From the NCBI GenBank assembly GCA_000504625.1, contig AZHR01000005.1, positions 14,460 through 78,459 of the forward strand: DNA of 64,000 nt. The letters are read 5' to 3'. Below the pieces are notes generated by a model. It was not told where the DNA came from. It saw only the letters and a program-made list of their open reading frames with translations, and did no database searches. Position 1 is the first letter of the stretch; every line of letters begins with the position of its first letter. Source of the DNA: an alpha proteobacterium SCGC AAA240-E13. Lineage in GTDB: Bacteria > Pseudomonadota > Alphaproteobacteria > Pelagibacterales > Pelagibacteraceae. Made by a program: the position numbers and the translations under genes. Below are positions 51,744 through 60,211 of the stretch, piece after piece.

Positions 51744-52337
51744 ATGTCATGGCGGAAAATAGATTTTATATTTATTGGAATATTATTTAATGCATCTATT
51801 ATCGGGTTGATATATCCTGAATTTGATTACCTTAATATAAGCTTTTTTCAAAACTTTATTGGACACAGATCTATACTAACGCACAGTATTTTAGTTCCTT
51901 ACTTATTTTATTATTATTATGTTAAGAAAAAACATAAGCCAAACAGCAATACTGTTACTCTAATTATTGGATTATTTTTAGGACTCGCTTTGCATTTAAC
52001 TGCAGATATTTATCCCAAAAATGGGAGTGAAAATGAGTTAATAAAACTTCCTGGCAATATAGCAATTGGTGACTTTAGTGTTTTATGGATATTTTTAAAT
52101 ACTTTAGCTAGTTTGTATTTTTCTAAAATATTATTAAATAAATACTATAATAAAAAACATTATAGAATTTTATATTTAACTATTGGATTAATGCTTGCTT
52201 GTATTTATGTTTTAACTGAATTTTACAACAAATTTTTAATTTTATTTACTTTTATAATTTTGCTATTAATGGCTTACTTTTATGGTAAAAAAACTGATCA
52301 AAAATTGACTAAATTATTAGGTCTTAAAAAACTTTAA
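51744..52337 (+). CDS. YdjM-like membrane-bound metal-dependent hydrolase family protein
   Basis: A 197-residue membrane protein with about six helices. GHRSILTHS (about 40-48) and the LALHLTADIYP segment (about 84-94) give the His-Arg...Thr-His and His...Asp pattern of the YdjM family (PF04307). Members are thought to be membrane hydrolases, but no reaction is firmly known. It lies 40 bases after a palindrome and nine bases before the glutamine-kinase-like gene, with which it is likely transcribed. Confidence 0.75.
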   Translation: MSWRKIDFIFIGILFNASIIGLIYPEFDYLNISFFQNFIGHRSILTHSILVPYLFYYYYVKKKHKPNSNTVTLIIGLFLGLALHLTADIYPKNGSENELIKLPGNIAIGDFSVLWIFLNTLASLYFSKILLNKYYNKKHYRILYLTIGLMLACIYVLTEFYNKFLILFTFIILLLMAYFYGKKTDQKLTKLLGLKKL

Positions 52338-52346
52338 ACATTTTTA

Positions 52347-54680
52347 ATGATACATTCATTTAAAAAAAATTATACTAAGGCTGAAAGTTTGAATTTTTTG
52401 AAATATTTCGGGAAAAAATTAAACTTTAAAATACCGGAATTTATTTATTTTACAAAAAAAAAATATTACAAAAATAAAAATTTAATTTTTCGAAAAATTA
52501 ATAAAAAATTTAAAAAAAAGAGAATTATAATCAGATCTTCTTCTTTACAAGAAGATAATATTAGACAATCGTATGCCGGAAAATACAAATCTTTTAATAA
52601 TTTAAAAGTAAATAAAGAAACAATTTTTAAATATATCGATCTTGTTGTCGAAGATTTTAAAAATTACAATGATCAAATTCTTGTACAAGAATTCATCTCT
52701 AAACCTAAATTTTCAGGAGTAATATTTACAAAAAATATTAATAATAATGCTCCATATTATTTTATTAATTTTGATAAATCTGGCCACACAGATTTAGTTA
52801 CCTCCGGAAAATTAAATCCATCTATGAGAACTTTAATTATCAATCGTGATAATATTAAAAGCGCGAAAATTTTTTCAAAAAAATTAAAAACTGTAAAAAA
52901 AATAGAAAAAATTTTTTCCAATGACAGACTTGACATTGAATTTTGTATTAAAAATGACATATTTTATATTTTCCAGTGCAGACCTTTAAAATTTATTGGA
53001 AAGATAAATGAGAATAAAATTAAGGAAGCCCTTGTAAATATAAGCAAAAAAATTAAAAAAATTAAACAAAAAATTCCAGGTCTTGCTGGAAAAACAACAT
53101 ATTTTGCCAATATGCCGGACTGGAATCCTGCAGAAATGATTGGTGTTAAACCTTCACCCTTAAGTTCCGGTCTCTATAGTGAACTAATTACCGATGAAGT
53201 TTGGGCAGAACAAAGAAGTAATTATGGGTACAAGGATGTTCGACCCAACCCTTTAATGTTAAATTTAGGAGGATCTCCTTACATAGATTTAAGAGTAGAT
53301 TTTAATTCTTTTCTACCAGCAAAGTTGCCTTTAAAGATTCAAGAAAAATCAATAAATTATTATTTAAATGAAATAAGACGAAAACCAAATTTACAGGATA
53401 AAATTGAGTTTGATATAATTGAAACTTGCTACGATGTAAATTCAAAAAAAAGGTTACTTAAGTTTTTATCAAAGAAAGAAGCAAGCATTTATTTAGGTAA
53501 ACTAAGGAAGATAACAAATAATATCGTTAAAAAAAATTCTTTGGTTTTAAAAGAAGAATTAATTAAAATTAAAAAATTAGAGGATAAAATTGAGGTATTA
53601 AATAAGAGTAAGATTAGCGAAATACAAAAAACTTATTTTTTCATAAAAGACTGCAAAAAACTAGGTACATTGCCCTTTGCGGGAATAGCAAGGTGTGCTT
53701 TTATAGCAACAAAAATTTTAAGATCATTGGTAGCAAATAAAATATTAAATGAAAATGACTTAGAGAATTTTTATGAATCAATTTTTACAGTTACTAAAAA
53801 AATGAATTTTTCTTATCAAGATATTAACAATATAAATAAGAAAAAAAAATTTTTAAAAACATATGGTCATTTGAGACCATCAACATATTCAATTACATCT
53901 AAAAATTATTATGAAAATTTTAATAAATATTTCTCAAAAAAATCAAAAAGAATATTAAAGACTACAAAAAAATTCAATATTACAAAAGAACAAATAAAAA
54001 AAATTAATCAAACTTTTTTTTATCATAATCTCCAATTTGATTGTAATATATTTTTCAAATTTGCGCGTGATTCGATAAATTTTAGAGAATACGCAAAGCT
54101 TATATTTACTAAATCTATCGATGAAATTTTTAAAAACTTGTTAAAATTTTCTAAAGAGGTAAAAATTTCTCGTGAAGATCTTCAATATATTTCAATAAGA
54201 AATCTTTTGAGCTATTATAGTCATGTAGATATAGAAAAATTAAAAACAATTCTTAAAAATGAAATTAAACAAAATAAAAAAAATTCTAAAACTCTAAATT
54301 TAATTGAATTTCCAGAATTTATATCAAATGTTAATAATTTATACTTTCAAGAGCAAAGATCGAAGATAGGTAACTATATTACAACTAAAGTAACCCACGG
54401 TGAAACCATTCATATGAAAAAAATAAAAGATTATAGCATTTTAAGTAATAAAATTGTTCTCCTAGAAAATGCAGATCCGGGATATGACTTTATTTTTTCA
54501 CATAATATTAAAGGTTTAATGACCGAATACGGTGGTTCAAATTCTCATATGTCTATTCGATGTCTGGAGTTAGGTATTCCAGCAATAATTGGAATGGGAT
54601 CAAAGGAGTTCAAATTAGTATTATCTAGCAACTCTATAGAGATAAACTGTAAGCAAAAATATTATAAAATTCTAAACTAA
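52347..54680 (+). CDS. PEP-synthase-like kinase, probable L-glutamine kinase (Cj1418-like)
   Basis: A 777-residue dikinase-type protein without the PEP-binding barrel. The N-terminal ATP-grasp domain (about 1-230) shows RKINKKF, IIIRSSSLQEDN (about 60-71), SYAGKY and ILVQEFI. A middle domain (about 240-650) has NMPDWNPAEMIG. The C-terminal swivel domain carries the phospho-histidine His734 in GGSNSHMSIR, then ELGIPAIIG. This domain order and length match C. jejuni Cj1418, which phosphorylates the amide nitrogen of L-glutamine. The next two genes are the size and type of Cj1417 and Cj1416, which strongly supports the call. A rifampin phosphotransferase-like enzyme has the same domain order and is the main alternative. 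Confidence 0.85.
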   Translation: MIHSFKKNYTKAESLNFLKYFGKKLNFKIPEFIYFTKKKYYKNKNLIFRKINKKFKKKRIIIRSSSLQEDNIRQSYAGKYKSFNNLKVNKETIFKYIDLVVEDFKNYNDQILVQEFISKPKFSGVIFTKNINNNAPYYFINFDKSGHTDLVTSGKLNPSMRTLIINRDNIKSAKIFSKKLKTVKKIEKIFSNDRLDIEFCIKNDIFYIFQCRPLKFIGKINENKIKEALVNISKKIKKIKQKIPGLAGKTTYFANMPDWNPAEMIGVKPSPLSSGLYSELITDEVWAEQRSNYGYKDVRPNPLMLNLGGSPYIDLRVDFNSFLPAKLPLKIQEKSINYYLNEIRRKPNLQDKIEFDIIETCYDVNSKKRLLKFLSKKEASIYLGKLRKITNNIVKKNSLVLKEELIKIKKLEDKIEVLNKSKISEIQKTYFFIKDCKKLGTLPFAGIARCAFIATKILRSLVANKILNENDLENFYESIFTVTKKMNFSYQDINNINKKKKFLKTYGHLRPSTYSITSKNYYENFNKYFSKKSKRILKTTKKFNITKEQIKKINQTFFYHNLQFDCNIFFKFARDSINFREYAKLIFTKSIDEIFKNLLKFSKEVKISREDLQYISIRNLLSYYSHVDIEKLKTILKNEIKQNKKNSKTLNLIEFPEFISNVNNLYFQEQRSKIGNYITTKVTHGETIHMKKIKDYSILSNKIVLLENADPGYDFIFSHNIKGLMTEYGGSNSHMSIRCLELGIPAIIGMGSKEFKLVLSSNSIEINCKQKYYKILN

Positions 54681-54683
54681 TAA

Positions 54684-55307
54684 ATGCATAATATTTTAAT
54701 TACTCAAAAAATATTTATTGACAAACATAACCAAATAAATTGGTTACTTGAGGATAATTGGTTCAAATTTTTTAGTAGAAAAAAAGTAAATTTAATACCA
54801 ATAAATTCTAATATAAATAATAAAAAAAAATTATTAGCTTTTAAACCCAAAGGATTAATATTGTCTGGAGGAAATGATCTTTATAATATAGTTAAATTAA
54901 AAGAAAATTTAATAAGAGATAATCATGAGAAAGAAATTTTAAAATTAACTATAAAAAATAAAATTCCAATACTGGCAGTTTGTAGAGGCTTTCAATTTGT
55001 TGCAAAGTTTTTTAACTGTAAAATTTCCAAAACAACCAATCACGTAAGATCGACTCATTTATTAAAAATAAACAATAAATTCTTTGGATCTAAAATTAAA
55101 ATACTAAAAGTTAACTCTTATCATAATTATGCCGTAAGCCGATTGCCAGAACATTTTAATTTAATTGCTAGATGCTCGGATAATTCCATAGAAATTGCTA
55201 AATCGAATAAATACAACATTTTAAATTTTATGTTCCATCCAGAAAGACGAAATATTTCCCAAAAGGAAATAAATAAAATTGTTTTTTCACATTTTAAAAT
55301 TAGATGA
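54684..55307 (+). CDS. Class I glutamine amidotransferase-like hydrolase (Cj1417-like)
   Basis: A 207-residue peptidase C26 domain. SGGNDLYN (about 61) is the oxyanion strand, Cys100 in LAVCRGFQF is the nucleophile, and His185 with Glu187 in FHPERR complete the triad. In C. jejuni, Cj1417 splits gamma-glutamyl-CDP-amidate into cytidine diphosphoramidate and glutamate. The position three bases after the glutamine-kinase-like gene, and the four-base overlap with the cytidylyltransferase-like gene, match that pathway. Outside this context it could be called a gamma-glutamyl-GABA hydrolase. Confidence 0.87.
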   Translation: MHNILITQKIFIDKHNQINWLLEDNWFKFFSRKKVNLIPINSNINNKKKLLAFKPKGLILSGGNDLYNIVKLKENLIRDNHEKEILKLTIKNKIPILAVCRGFQFVAKFFNCKISKTTNHVRSTHLLKINNKFFGSKIKILKVNSYHNYAVSRLPEHFNLIARCSDNSIEIAKSNKYNILNFMFHPERRNISQKEINKIVFSHFKIR

Positions 55308-56056
55308 AATTTGTTCTTCTTGCTGCTGGTAAAAGCCAAAGAATATTTAAGAAAATTAATAAAAATAAATGTTTATTGGAAATCAATAAAAAAACACTCA
55401 TAGAAAATTCTATTAATGAAATTTTGAAAACAAAAATTAAAGATATTACTGTCGTACTAGGATTTAAACCCGATCTAATAAAAAATAAGTTAAAAAATTA
55501 TAAAAATATAAAATTTATTTTAAATAAAAAATATAATTCTAAGGAAATGCTATACTCTTTAATATTTGCTTTGAAAAAATATAATTCTGATATTATTTTT
55601 GCTTATACAGATATAATTTTTTCACATAAAATAATTAATAAAATTATTAAATCTAATAAAAAAAATATTACAATAACAGTTTTGTCAAACTGGAAAAAAA
55701 TTTGGAAAATTAGGAATAAGAATCCTTACAATGATGCAGAGTCTTTGTTTATCAACAATTCAATACAGTTAACTTCTATTAGCCAAAAAATCAAAAAGTT
55801 AAGTGAAGTAAAATATCAATTTATGGGCATAACATTCATACCTCAATCACAAAGAAAAAAAGTACTTAATTTTTATGATAAGATTAAAGCTAAAGACCAG
55901 TTACATTTAACAACTTTTTTAAATGAATTAATTAAAAACAAATTTAAGATTGATTGCATAAAAACAAATGACAAATGGTATGAGTTTGATGATTATTCAG
56001 ACTATTTAAACTACAAAAAGTACTATCAAAGAGGTTATATTGATAAAGATTTTTGA
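55304..56056 (+). CDS. Nucleotidyltransferase, probable CTP:phosphoglutamine cytidylyltransferase (Cj1416-like)
   Basis: A 250-residue sugar-nucleotidyltransferase fold with the start VLLAAGKSQRIFKKINKNK (nucleotide loop and lysine) and FAYTDIIFS (about 101-109) holding the metal aspartate. KMEY...-type sugar motifs are not obvious; instead it has YEFDDYSDYLNYKKYY at the C-terminus. The group contains LicC-like choline-phosphate cytidylyltransferases as well as Cj1416, which couples CTP to phosphoglutamine. Its immediate neighbours favour the latter role. Confidence 0.83.
   Translation: MKFVLLAAGKSQRIFKKINKNKCLLEINKKTLIENSINEILKTKIKDITVVLGFKPDLIKNKLKNYKNIKFILNKKYNSKEMLYSLIFALKKYNSDIIFAYTDIIFSHKIINKIIKSNKKNITITVLSNWKKIWKIRNKNPYNDAESLFINNSIQLTSISQKIKKLSEVKYQFMGITFIPQSQRKKVLNFYDKIKAKDQLHLTTFLNELIKNKFKIDCIKTNDKWYEFDDYSDYLNYKKYYQRGYIDKDF
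56028..56034 (+). promoter_or_regulatory. Ribosome-binding site deciding a TTG start
   Basis: AAAGAGG at 56028-56034 lies five bases before the TTG at 56040. No in-frame ATG or GTG occurs in the first part of the 56040 frame. Confidence 0.5.
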
Positions 56057-57077
56057 AGATGTTTTTAATTACTATCGTCTTAAGAGAAGAGAATCTGATT
56101 TTTGTGTTGGTTTTTTTTGTGAAAATAAATTTTATTTTGAATACCTAAAGCCTTATATTTTTAACAAATCGAAAAAACAAAAAGTTTTAGTGTTAAGTTT
56201 TGAAGAATTAAATTTTGAGAATGAAAATAAAATTATTTCCTACACTTTTCACACCAAATTTTTTAGAAATTTGATTTTTTTAACTCTTAGATTAAAATAT
56301 TTGTATTCATCGACACCCGATCTAAATCAAAGTATTTTTACAAAATCAAAGTTTTCAAAATGTAAATATATCTACTTGCAGCATTCGCCGGTTAGTTTGA
56401 CGATGATTTATAATTCAAACGCCTTTGATGCCTTTGATGCGGTGCAGGCTGTTAATACTTTTCAGTTTAAAGAAATGAAGGAAATAATAATCAAGAAAAA
56501 TTTAAAAAGTAAAGTTTTTAAAGGAAGGTACTTATTTTTAAACAATAAGGTAAAAAATAAATATAATGGTGATTTAGATTTATTGATAGCGCCTTCTTGG
56601 AAAAGTAATTTTTATAGATTGAATTGTCATATTACTTTAAGTGAACTATTGTCAAAAAATAGTATTAATTATGAATTAAGACCCCATCCAATGTCCTTAA
56701 TAAAGGGCGAAGTTAGTTTGTCAGATTTAAAAAAATTAAACATTAAATATAATATAGCAAATGCAATTAATCTTAATGATTATAAATATTTAGTTTCCGA
56801 TTGGTCGGGTATATTTATAGAATTTGCTATTTTGACAAAACGAAGAGCATTACTTATTAATACACCAAAAAAAATTTTAAACAAAAATTATACTGACTTT
56901 ACTCAAGTGCCAATTGAAATATATTTAAGAAATATTATTGGAAAAACTTATGAGGTAAATGAATTAGATAAGTTAGTTAATGAATTAAAGGAAAAAACAA
57001 ATAAGTTTAATAAAAAGAATATTATTTCTGAAAATGAAAATATTCAAAAATATATAGAAAAGTATTTTTTTATTTAA
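56040..57077 (+). CDS. CDP-glycerol glycerophosphotransferase-like protein
   Basis: A 345-residue GT-B-type protein related to the CDP-glycerol:glycerophosphotransferases (TagF/TagB, PF04464). Diagnostic points are YLQHSPVS with His115, the APSWKSNF segment (about 184-191), YELRPHPM with His216, and the SDWSGIFIEFA block (Ser253/Asp254) that corresponds to the ITDYSS motif of TagF. The family transfers a phosphate group from a CDP donor. Here the donor could be CDP-diphosphoramidate made by the preceding genes. The start is an unusual TTG overlapping the previous gene by 17 bases, with AAAGAGG upstream. Confidence 0.75.
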   Translation: MIKIFEDVFNYYRLKRRESDFCVGFFCENKFYFEYLKPYIFNKSKKQKVLVLSFEELNFENENKIISYTFHTKFFRNLIFLTLRLKYLYSSTPDLNQSIFTKSKFSKCKYIYLQHSPVSLTMIYNSNAFDAFDAVQAVNTFQFKEMKEIIIKKNLKSKVFKGRYLFLNNKVKNKYNGDLDLLIAPSWKSNFYRLNCHITLSELLSKNSINYELRPHPMSLIKGEVSLSDLKKLNIKYNIANAINLNDYKYLVSDWSGIFIEFAILTKRRALLINTPKKILNKNYTDFTQVPIEIYLRNIIGKTYEVNELDKLVNELKEKTNKFNKKNIISENENIQKYIEKYFFI

Positions 57078-57110
57078 AGTACATTTTATAAAAGTTAAAA
57101 AAAAATGGAT

Positions 57111-57116
57111 GGGAGG
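57111..57116 (+). promoter_or_regulatory. Strong Shine-Dalgarno for a GTG start
   Basis: GGGAGG at 57111-57116 is five bases before the GTG at 57122. It is one of the best ribosome-binding sites in the window and fixes this start. Confidence 0.75.
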
Positions 57117-57121
57117 TTTCA

Positions 57122-57937
57122 GTGAGTATAGGAATTATTATGGACGAAAACCCCATAAGCCGCTGTTATATTAATATTCTTAAATTAAATAACGTCATAC
57201 TAAAAGATATAATTTTATTAAAGGAAAAACCTTTTTTGCCAAACTTTATTTCTTTAAGAATACATTTTAAAAAGAATAATTATTGGCCATTATTATTTTT
57301 AAAACAAAAAAATTTTTTGTTTTTAGCTCATCAAATTGAAGATTATTTCAATTTTCCAAGAAATTTTTGTAGGGAAATGTACAAATTTGAAAACATTAAT
57401 GATGTATGTAACCAAATTATTGCAACCAATAGTCAAGATATTAATAGTGAAAATTCAATAAATATAATCAAAAAATCTGAACATGATTTTTTTTTTAACA
57501 CAGGAAAACAAATTTTAAAAAGTATTTTGGAACTTAATAAAAAATTTATTCATATTCATCCAGGATATTTGCCTGAAATAAAGGGAGCTGATGGATCGCT
57601 GTGGCATATTAATAAACACAACAATATTGGAATAAGTTCCTTTTTTATGTCCAAAAAAATAGATGAAGGTTTGGTTATAGCAAAAGAAAAATTTAAAATG
57701 CCTAAATTTACCTTAAAAAATTACAATGAATTAAATATTAAAACTTTGTATAGGCTTTGGTTTAGTTTTTTTGATCCTTTATTGCGAGGTTGGCATTTTA
57801 AAAAGTTTATAAAGGAAAAAAGCCTTTTTATTGAAGATTCTACACTAGAAAATTCTAAAGGAGATCAGTACGGTCAATATTTCTCTTTTATGAACAAAGC
57901 TCAACTCAAAGAAACATTTGATAAAATATTTCTGTAG
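57122..57937 (+). CDS. Formyltransferase-like protein
   Basis: A 271-residue protein of the formyltransferase N-terminal fold. IHIHPGYLPEIKGADG (about 143-158) is the active-site loop and KKIDEGLVI (Asp181) the second catalytic part. In classic formyltransferases the loop reads INxHPSLLP with Asn-His...Asp; here the Asn position is His144, while His146 and Asp181 are kept. This altered triad leaves the reaction open. Sugar N-formyltransferases of this fold are common in surface-polysaccharide loci. The gene starts with GTG behind a strong Shine-Dalgarno. Confidence 0.78.
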   Translation: MSIGIIMDENPISRCYINILKLNNVILKDIILLKEKPFLPNFISLRIHFKKNNYWPLLFLKQKNFLFLAHQIEDYFNFPRNFCREMYKFENINDVCNQIIATNSQDINSENSINIIKKSEHDFFFNTGKQILKSILELNKKFIHIHPGYLPEIKGADGSLWHINKHNNIGISSFFMSKKIDEGLVIAKEKFKMPKFTLKNYNELNIKTLYRLWFSFFDPLLRGWHFKKFIKEKSLFIEDSTLENSKGDQYGQYFSFMNKAQLKETFDKIFL

Positions 57938-57958
57938 GAAAGTGAAAATTAAATATTT

Positions 57959-59467
57959 ATGAACTTAAAACTGTATAATTTTATCGGGGTAATTAGTTTT
58001 ATACCAATTTGGGTTTTTAGAGGAAATTTAAATTATATTGAAATTACTTTTGTAATTGTATTTTTTTTTTTAATACCTTGCTTAATACATTTCTATTTCG
58101 TCAAAGTTTTACTAAATAAAAATAAGCAATTTTGTAATATCTTATTATCCTATTACCTATCTTTAATTTCTGTTCATTGTATTGATCAAAATTTAGGATT
58201 AATGGATATTTTGCCATATATAGAAAGGTTAGAGATTGGAATTAGCAACGTTAATGTCATCGCAATATTTTGCATTTTTATTATAAATTTAATTATATTT
58301 TTATTTATATTTTTTTTAAAGAAGAAAGGATTAATAATTTTATTGGTCTTTTTACTTACCACTTTGATGGTAAATATTCTAGATTATAGAAAGAACATCT
58401 CCTCATTTCCAAAAATTAACGTAAAAAATAATAAAAATATTAATGAAAATTTAGATTATAAAAACAAAAAATTAGTCATCATTCTTGATGAAATGTCTGG
58501 AATTAATAGTTTAGAATCGAGTCATCATTCTGGTTTAGAATTTAAAAAAAAAATAAAAATTTTATTTGATAAATATCAATTTGCTTATTACACAAATGCG
58601 CGTTCAATTTCTGAAGCAACCGCAATATCTATACCTTCGTTATTAAATTTTATTTACGACGAAGAAACTATATTAACTTATGAAAAGCTTAGATCTAAAG
58701 GTATATTAAATCCAATGATAAAAAAATCAAAAAATTATTTTATTGTTAATGAAGTTCTTACAAATAAATTTTTTGATAACAAAAATAATAATAATATTGT
58801 TGTCTTCCAGTCTTTTTCTTTTGATTATTGTAAACATTACAAGGTTATTAAATGTTATCAATATAACCCTTTCGATCGAAACAATTTGTACTTAAAGGGA
58901 TTTAATAACAATTTTTTATCTAGATCTTTATCAGCCTATACAAGTAGTTTATCGATGGTCGGTAAATATCTCCTAAGAATTGGACGTCAATTAAAGATTG
59001 CTGATAGCTTTTTAGATCCACTGGCTCAAAAGGCAACTTTTCCTTATCGACTGCAAGAAATTGAAAATAGTTTAGAAATAGAAAAAGCTAATCTTTTCTT
59101 TGCTCATTTCTTAGTACCACATAAACCTTATGCATGGGATAAAAACTGTGACTATAATGGAAATATAGCAAGTAAAGGAAAATTTTTCCAGTTCCATTTC
59201 CAAACTATGGAAGAAAAGGTTATTCATCATAATCTAGAAAGAGAATGTGTTGTCTATTATTTAGATATTTTCTTAGAAAATTTGAGAACAAAAGAATTTT
59301 GGCCAGATTTGGAAATTTATATATTGTCAGATCATAGTGGACGTATACTCATAAAAGATGACAATTATAAATCTACAATTTTTGCAGCAAAAAAAAGAAA
59401 CATTCCTCCGGGCTTAAAAAAAGATAACGTAATAATTAACTATTTGTTTTATAAGTTCAATAATTAA
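57959..59467 (+). CDS. Membrane-bound alkaline-phosphatase-fold phosphotransferase/sulfatase-like protein
   Basis: A 502-residue protein. Four or five hydrophobic segments cover residues 1-145, followed by an extracytoplasmic alkaline phosphatase-fold domain. VIILDEMSG has the first metal aspartate (Asp177), SEATAISIPSLL the likely nucleophile Thr221, FAHFLVPHKPYAW a metal or substrate histidine (about 388), and ILSDHSGR the second metal pair (Asp458, His459). This is the layout of phosphoethanolamine and phosphoglycerol transferases that decorate LPS or glycans. It may modify the surface glycan after export; the transferred group is not known. Confidence 0.83.
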   Translation: MNLKLYNFIGVISFIPIWVFRGNLNYIEITFVIVFFFLIPCLIHFYFVKVLLNKNKQFCNILLSYYLSLISVHCIDQNLGLMDILPYIERLEIGISNVNVIAIFCIFIINLIIFLFIFFLKKKGLIILLVFLLTTLMVNILDYRKNISSFPKINVKNNKNINENLDYKNKKLVIILDEMSGINSLESSHHSGLEFKKKIKILFDKYQFAYYTNARSISEATAISIPSLLNFIYDEETILTYEKLRSKGILNPMIKKSKNYFIVNEVLTNKFFDNKNNNNIVVFQSFSFDYCKHYKVIKCYQYNPFDRNNLYLKGFNNNFLSRSLSAYTSSLSMVGKYLLRIGRQLKIADSFLDPLAQKATFPYRLQEIENSLEIEKANLFFAHFLVPHKPYAWDKNCDYNGNIASKGKFFQFHFQTMEEKVIHHNLERECVVYYLDIFLENLRTKEFWPDLEIYILSDHSGRILIKDDNYKSTIFAAKKRNIPPGLKKDNVIINYLFYKFNN

Positions 59468-59524
59468 ATTTAATAATATATAATTTTCCAAATAAAATGA
59501 TTTCATTAATTTTAATGAACATAA

Positions 59525-60211
59525 ATGTTTAAAAAAATATTAAAAAAATTTGCTACATCAATGAGTCTGGATCTTTTAGAAAGATTATCTGCTTATCCAA
59601 TGCATAAAAAAATTTTTAAAAATAATAAATATAAAATTTTTCAGAGTGAGGAGTTGGTATGGGAAGATGTAGTAAAAACTATTGGTCATGATAATATAAT
59701 AACATTTGTAGAATTCGGTGTATTTGAAGGACACTCTATAAATTATTTTTCAAAAAAATTTATTAATAATCAATCTAAATTTTTTGCTTTAGACTCTTTC
59801 GAAGGATTACCAGAAAATTGGGGAACTTTACCCAAAGGAAAGTTTGATGTTCAGGGGCAAATACCCAAAATTAATGACCAAAGAGTAGTTTTTATAAAAG
59901 GTTTATTTCAAAATACTTCTAAAATTTTATTAAATAAATTGAATTTTTTGGATTTAAAAAATTTTGTTGTTCATTATGATGCTGATTTATACTCATCAAC
60001 TCTTTTTTGTTTGTGTGAAATAGATAAACTTGGTAAAGATTATTTTGCAATATTTGATGAATATATTGGTCATGAATGTCGTGCTTTATATAATTTTATA
60101 CAAAGTCATAATTCTAAAGTTGAAATTATTTCTCAAAGTAATACCGAAGATGGATACCCTGGACGACTTTTTGCAAAAATAATTCATAGAAATAGTAAAA
60201 ATTATGAATAA
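59525..60211 (+). CDS. TylF-like class I SAM methyltransferase
   Basis: A 228-residue methyltransferase. FVEFGVFEGHSINYF (about 61-75) is the SAM motif, FALDSFEGLPENWG (about 88-101) is characteristic of the TylF/macrocin O-methyltransferase group, and VHYDADLYSSTLFCL (about 153-167) holds metal-binding aspartates. It probably O-methylates a sugar, or possibly a phosphoramidate, in this cluster. It ends in a 10-base convergent overlap with the metallophosphatase. Confidence 0.87.
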   Translation: MFKKILKKFATSMSLDLLERLSAYPMHKKIFKNNKYKIFQSEELVWEDVVKTIGHDNIITFVEFGVFEGHSINYFSKKFINNQSKFFALDSFEGLPENWGTLPKGKFDVQGQIPKINDQRVVFIKGLFQNTSKILLNKLNFLDLKNFVVHYDADLYSSTLFCLCEIDKLGKDYFAIFDEYIGHECRALYNFIQSHNSKVEIISQSNTEDGYPGRLFAKIIHRNSKNYE

